Source: Rosellinia necatrix (taxonomy: Eukaryota; Ascomycota; Sordariomycetes; Xylariales; Xylariaceae). From it: DNA of 64,000 nt. The first letter of the stretch is position 1, and the number at the start of each line of letters is the position of its first letter. A model generated the notes under the pieces. It did no database searches, was not told the origin of the DNA, and was given only the letters and a program-made list of their open reading frames with translations. The DNA lies in contig JAGYVD010000007.1 in the NCBI GenBank assembly GCA_021209875.1, positions 124,001 to 188,000 on the forward strand. Direction: 5' to 3'. This document shows positions 59,980 to 64,000 of this stretch, piece after piece. The translations under genes and the position numbers were made by a program.

Positions 59980-62021
59980 ATTGGTCGCCCAAATATGACA
60001 CCGGATTCCACCTGTGCCGGTTCACCATATGTGGTTGGGTTTCGGGGATGGTGGGGTAGAAAGGAGAGAGCAAGGTGGATTTGATGTTTCTTTGCGCAGT
60101 TTATAACATGGCCACTACCCTGTCATGTACGCAACCATGCAACGAGCCGGATTGTATTGCTGGAATACGTCGCAAACAGACTGTCATCAGATAACCTGAT
60201 TATTGCTACTTGTGTATCCGGACATGGCAAACAAGAGCCCAAACAAATAAGGCTATGCTGCCATAGTCTCAGATATTGGCAATGCAGTCTTCAAAATTCG
60301 ATGCCCGTGGCATTATGGTAATACCTGGTCGAATCCTTTTTGTGTTATGCGCATTAAAATTCTAATGCTAATTGCCGAGAAAGAAAAAGAAAACCCTCGA
60401 GCTTGGCTTTCAGCTCTTGATGGTTGATTTCCGTTCCACATTTTCTAAGGCACCAGCATCTTTTTTGGGGGGGTTTGTGAATGAGAGATGTCTTCCCCCC
60501 TTTTCTTCGGTATTTATATCCCTAGTGTTTAGCAGTACCTGGCTAATACCGCTGTATTAATAATATCTTTGTATAGCGCTCTCTGATCCAAGAGTGAACG
60601 TGCCAGCGTGGCCTGCAAGGGTTCACCCCCAACTTACTTTTTCAGTGAATAATTATCATGAAAGGATCTCGGGAAGAGGATATTCGTACAATCTAATTAG
60701 TTACCGAGTCTTCAATTGAAGTTCCAATGCCTACTACTAGATTAAGGGGTAGATACGGTCTATTTCCCTAACTGTTGAAGAGAACCGTCGCATAGACTGA
60801 GCAGGAGAGGACGACAGGTGACGCCGCGGAAGTTGCCGTGTGGTTTGCACCACAGCGCGTTCAGCTCAATCACGTGGAGTTGTATCGGTGAGCTAGCTGC
60901 CCGCCTGCCTCGATGATGAGGAGGAAGGCGGGTATCATGTGCTGCACATGCCCCTGTGTATATGGCTAGCGGGCTGCTCTGCATCCGAGAAAGAATTTCA
61001 TCTTGCGATTCCCGTGGGCTTGTTTATTAGTTAGCGCGGCGAACATCGCCCAGGATGCGGAAGCGTGGTTGGTGTGACGTCCCTCGAATGGCCTCTCTGG
61101 GGTAGGGTATCCGTCCCGTACCCAGATAGATAGGGGCTGGGCTGTTGGTAACGGTAGACCGTACAAGCGATGGTCGGATACATGCGGGGAAATCAATTTG
61201 GTAGGTATGTCGTCGGTACTCACTACGGTAGAGGTTGATCCTGGCATATATTTGATCCCATGAGACTACTCCATAATAGATCACTAGCTTGAGAGGACTA
61301 GCTAGCCACGCGGACGCGTCGGGACACGAGTTGATGTATGTTCGCTTCTACGAGGGTTAAGAGGGTATATAGAGTAATAAGCCAGGCATTCATCGAGCCT
61401 GGAGGTCCATAGCGTGGCTGGCTGCCGAGCGCGCTTCCCGTCCGATAGGGGGATGCTGATTTGGTTTACTCCCGGGGGGTAATTAATCAAGGGAATCGCT
61501 CAGTTGGGGTCGAGTTCGACACTTTCGAGAACCGACGCGGATAGAACGCCGAGCGCTTGGAACATATTTGAGATACTTGCTCAGACCACGGGGTTAAATG
61601 ACAAGTCTCGTGGAATTGGCATACATAGGCAATGCCTATCGTGTAAATCCTGTCTATTTCAGGGCTCAAGCTGTCACTCTTCCCTGAGTGGGGGATCCGC
61701 ACGCAGAAATGAACGGAATGAGATGGGTACACGATACAGGTGTTAGTTCACGAATAGCGGGTGGACAATATAGGACTGCCTTATAACCCTACACATACTG
61801 GCTAGTATGCTGTCAAAGCACAGGTAGAAAGGATGACTATGGAGGTGGGGGGATTTCACCTAGGAGTGCTCGGCATCATTGTTCATTCATTGGGACGGCG
61901 GGGAATATAAAATATCCTACATATATATGTACATGCATAAGAGGGTGTATTTGGCCAATGAGCTAAGACCTATTCGGTACAATGTTCGGGGGGGCCCATC
62001 GTTACAGAAAAAGCGCGGCCG
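59980..62021. other. Gene-poor convergent spacer
   Basis: 2 kb between the 3' ends of the CFEM and uL22m genes. No ORF with family resemblance and no notable repeat. Confidence 0.5.
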
Positions 62022-63271
62022 TTACCAGGAGTAATACTGCCTCTGCGCCGTTACGGGGCGATTGGGGAGATGGATCCAAGGGGCCTTCTTGGCCTCCTTG
62101 GCCACTTTCTCGTCGTATCGTCGTATCCGCGTTTTCTCTTCCTTCAGCCTCAAGTGGACAACTGAAGGAGTAGTTCGTCAGTATGGTTGATGTGTGCCCC
62201 AGAACCTAGAAGCGTAGAGGGCTAACTAAGTGTAGAAGGAAGGGGAAGGGGAAGAGGAAGGGGAAGAGGAAGGGGGAGAGGAAGAGGAAGGGGGGAGAGA
62301 GGAAGGGAGGGGCTTAGTCACTTACCGGCGCTTGGCCTAAACATCCTGGACATGCGCCCTCTGGCGTGATATTGGATCCTCGCCCCGCGCCCGGGCGCCT
62401 TGACAACCCACGCCTCGTCGATATAGATGCGCGTAGGGTCCTGGACCTCTATCTTCTTTCCCTCCTTCGTCTTAATAGTCCGCTTCACGAAGGTCTCGCC
62501 ACTGTGGGCGCCCAGTCCCATACCGCGGGTGACGATAGCTTGGTCCCGCGCGGTCTGGATCTGATGCAGGACCTCCCTCGCCATCTTCTTCTTGCTGAAG
62601 CGCATCTGCGTGAGGGCCTCGTCGATCGTCTTGCCCACGACCTGGCGCGCCAGATGACCCAGCTTCTTCGTGCTGGTGGGGAGATGGTCGCCGTCGTGCA
62701 CGAGCTCCCTCTCGGTGGCCTTGATGCGCTCCTCCCTGGACATCTTCCCGTTGGCGCGGACCGTCTGCATGATCTTCTTCCGCTGGTAGCGCACCCGCCA
62801 CCTCGGGTCGGGGTCGAGGGCCATCTGCATGTGCTCCTTCATGTGGCTGTAGCTGAGGGGCGTGTGTTGGGTCGAGCCCGTGGTCCTGGGCACATTGGCC
62901 TCGCGCTTCCCCTCGGCCTCCTTGATCTCCTCGTCGAAGATGGTGGCGCCCCGGCCGCGGTTCGTGATCCGATCGGCGAGCCTCCTCTCCTTCTCTCGTT
63001 TCGTCACTTCCTGGGCGAGCCGCGACTCCGACGACAGGCCCTCCTCCGAGCTCTTCTTGGACCAGCTGAACTTGGGAAACCAAGCATGTCGACGCTGTGT
63101 CCGCGGGAGGAGGTACTGCTGGTGTATGGTGGATGGCTTGGCTACGGCGGCACGGGCTATATGAAGACGGTCAGATCAATCAATTGACGAGCGAACAAAA
63201 CGGGCGGGTGGTGGCATTGAATCATTCGTACCGGCGTTCGCAGCCTGGCGGGTTGGCAGGTGTAAACTCAT
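62022..63271 (-). CDS. MRPL22: Mitochondrial large-subunit ribosomal protein uL22m
   Basis: Exons on the minus strand: 63271-63232, 63156-62326 and 62161-62022, total 1011 bases (336 aa). Nuclear-encoded protein of the mitochondrial ribosome lining the exit tunnel. The N-terminus (MSLHLPTRQAANAARAAVAK, then QYLLPRTQRRHAW) is basic and hydroxylated, typical of a mitochondrial presequence. The uL22 core follows (STKKLGHLARQVVGKTIDEA, QMRFSKKKMAREVLHQIQTA, DEAWVVKAPGRGARIQYHARGRM). The last exon gives LKEEKTRIRRYDEKVAKEA and ends QRQYYSW, as in other filamentous fungi. Intron 2 (62162-62325) carries a long pyrimidine tract on the sense strand. It is divergent from COX9, another nuclear gene for a mitochondrial protein. 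Confidence 0.9.
62236..62311. repeat. GGAAGG/GAAGAG purine tract inside MRPL22 intron 2
   Basis: About 75 bases almost purely purine on the plus strand (GGAAGGGGAAGAGG units), i.e. pyrimidine on the transcribed sense of MRPL22. Confidence 0.88.
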
Positions 63272-63785
63272 GATCGGTGCTGCTCTTGTGCCGGTTGAGC
63301 AGCTCCCTTGCTACACATCTCGAATGAAGCTGGAGAAAAAGTCTCGATTGGCCGTCGTCGACACATGGGACATGGGACATGGGACCCGACCGGCGTGCAT
63401 TGGCATTCTTCCGAGGATGGACCGGCCGACCTTGATTCTCCATCATTTAAAGTGGATAGCTAGTTACACCTAGTTAGGTACCTACCTAAGTACCTAGGTA
63501 GGTAGTCAATGTACTTGGGAATCCCACCCACCGCCATGTGGCTTGAGTGGCTCAGACACCACCACTTCGTCATATGGTGGTACGACCTTCAGCGGAATCG
63601 GGTGCATGCACCACATACGTTTTTCACGTGACTCAATTGAGCTTGCTCTCCTGCTCCCGCGCGAATAACGAGGCGGCCCAGATCGTTCCACCAAAACCCT
63701 CAGCCAGCAGATCGATCACCCTTCCCTCCCTTTCAGGCCTCGCCGACACTACCACCACAATCCAAACAACGCAAACTCCTTCACA
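63272..63785. promoter_or_regulatory. Divergent promoter, MRPL22 / COX9
   Basis: 514 bases between two divergent start codons. Contains a TAGGTACCTACC...CCTAGGTAGGTA palindromic cluster (63473-63507) and CACGTGAC at 63625-63632, the same eight-base motif as upstream of RPL19. A shared promoter is inferred from the distance. Confidence 0.55.
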
Positions 63786-64000
63786 ATGGCCGTCAAACCC
63801 ATCACTGGTGTATGCATTCATCTGGACCCCAATTGCCTACCCATGCCTCTCCAAAGAGGGCCTTGCGTAGTCCTGCCCATGACGCTAACCTCGGTTCTTG
63901 CTAGATGCTCAAACGGGGCCTCATCGTCGACCTCTCCATCGCCCTCGGTATGTTTTCGACTTCGCCCCAGCTCACGCCTCGGAAGACCCGGGTAGCTAAT
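63786..64000 (+). CDS. COX9: Cytochrome c oxidase subunit VIIa (Cox9), 3' truncated by window
   Basis: Exon 1 is 63786-63809 and exon 2 is 63905-63947, then an intron starting at 63948 runs to the window end (a GCTAAT branch-like site is in the last bases). The readable protein is MAVKPITGMLKRGLIVDLSIAL, the N-terminus of fungal Cox9/subunit VIIa, a ~55-residue single-membrane-pass accessory subunit of complex IV in the inner mitochondrial membrane. The hydrophobic helix and the rest lie beyond the window. The short exons fit a small gene. Identity rests on 22 residues, but they are characteristic. Confidence 0.82.

Overview
The window is nuclear DNA of a filamentous ascomycete (Pezizomycotina, most likely a sordariomycete). 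The evidence is short spliceosomal introns (about 50-165 bases, GT...AG, CTAAC/CTAAT-like branch points), fungus-specific families (CFEM, Zn2Cys6 plus fungal transcription-factor domain, the SHMT, GCN1 and Prp24 types), and gene-poor spacers full of microsatellites and a recurrent TACCTA/TAGGTA palindromic repeat. I found no transposon, rRNA, tRNA or CRISPR that I can support.

Layout: (1) 1-1198, 3' part of an FAH-family hydrolase gene. (2) 1.2-7.1 kb, gene-poor, with a decayed carboxylesterase fragment. (3) 7.1-28.2 kb, a housekeeping RNA and translation block: Prp24/SART3-like splicing factor (+), a DEVH RNA helicase of the YLR419W/DHX29/Ucp12 type (-), GCN1 (+) and ribosomal protein L19 (+). 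(4) 30.3-32.2 kb, mitochondrial serine hydroxymethyltransferase. (5) 32.2-38.4 kb, gene-poor. (6) 38.4-39.9 kb, a CECR5/HDHD5-type HAD hydrolase. (7) 40.9-50.2 kb, L-rhamnose 1-dehydrogenase (-), L-rhamnonate dehydratase (+) and a Zn2Cys6 regulator (+): a probable oxidative L-rhamnose catabolic cluster. (8) 52.3-53.9 kb, a ruined zinc alcohol dehydrogenase gene inside AT-rich and gene-poor DNA. (9) 58.7-60.0 kb, a CFEM-domain cell-surface protein. (10) 62.0-64.0 kb, a divergent pair of nuclear genes for mitochondrial proteins, uL22m (-) and cytochrome c oxidase subunit VIIa/Cox9 (+, cut by the window end).

How they work together: the first and third steps of the phosphorylation-free L-rhamnose route (rhamnose to rhamnonolactone; rhamnonate to 2-keto-3-deoxy-rhamnonate) are divergently transcribed from a 1.9-kb spacer, with a binuclear-cluster regulator next door. 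The lactonase and aldolase steps are not in the window. The other genes are ordinary housekeeping genes. All exon boundaries were worked out by hand, by keeping the reading frame and family similarity across GT...AG introns; they are not supported by transcripts. I see no clearly new multi-gene system. The most interesting points are regulatory: a mini-uORF whose stop overlaps the GCN1 start, an RPL19 start codon split by a repeat-filled intron, a perfect inverted repeat in the rhamnose divergent promoter, two introns whose retention would give defined alternative proteins, and the dispersed palindromic repeat.
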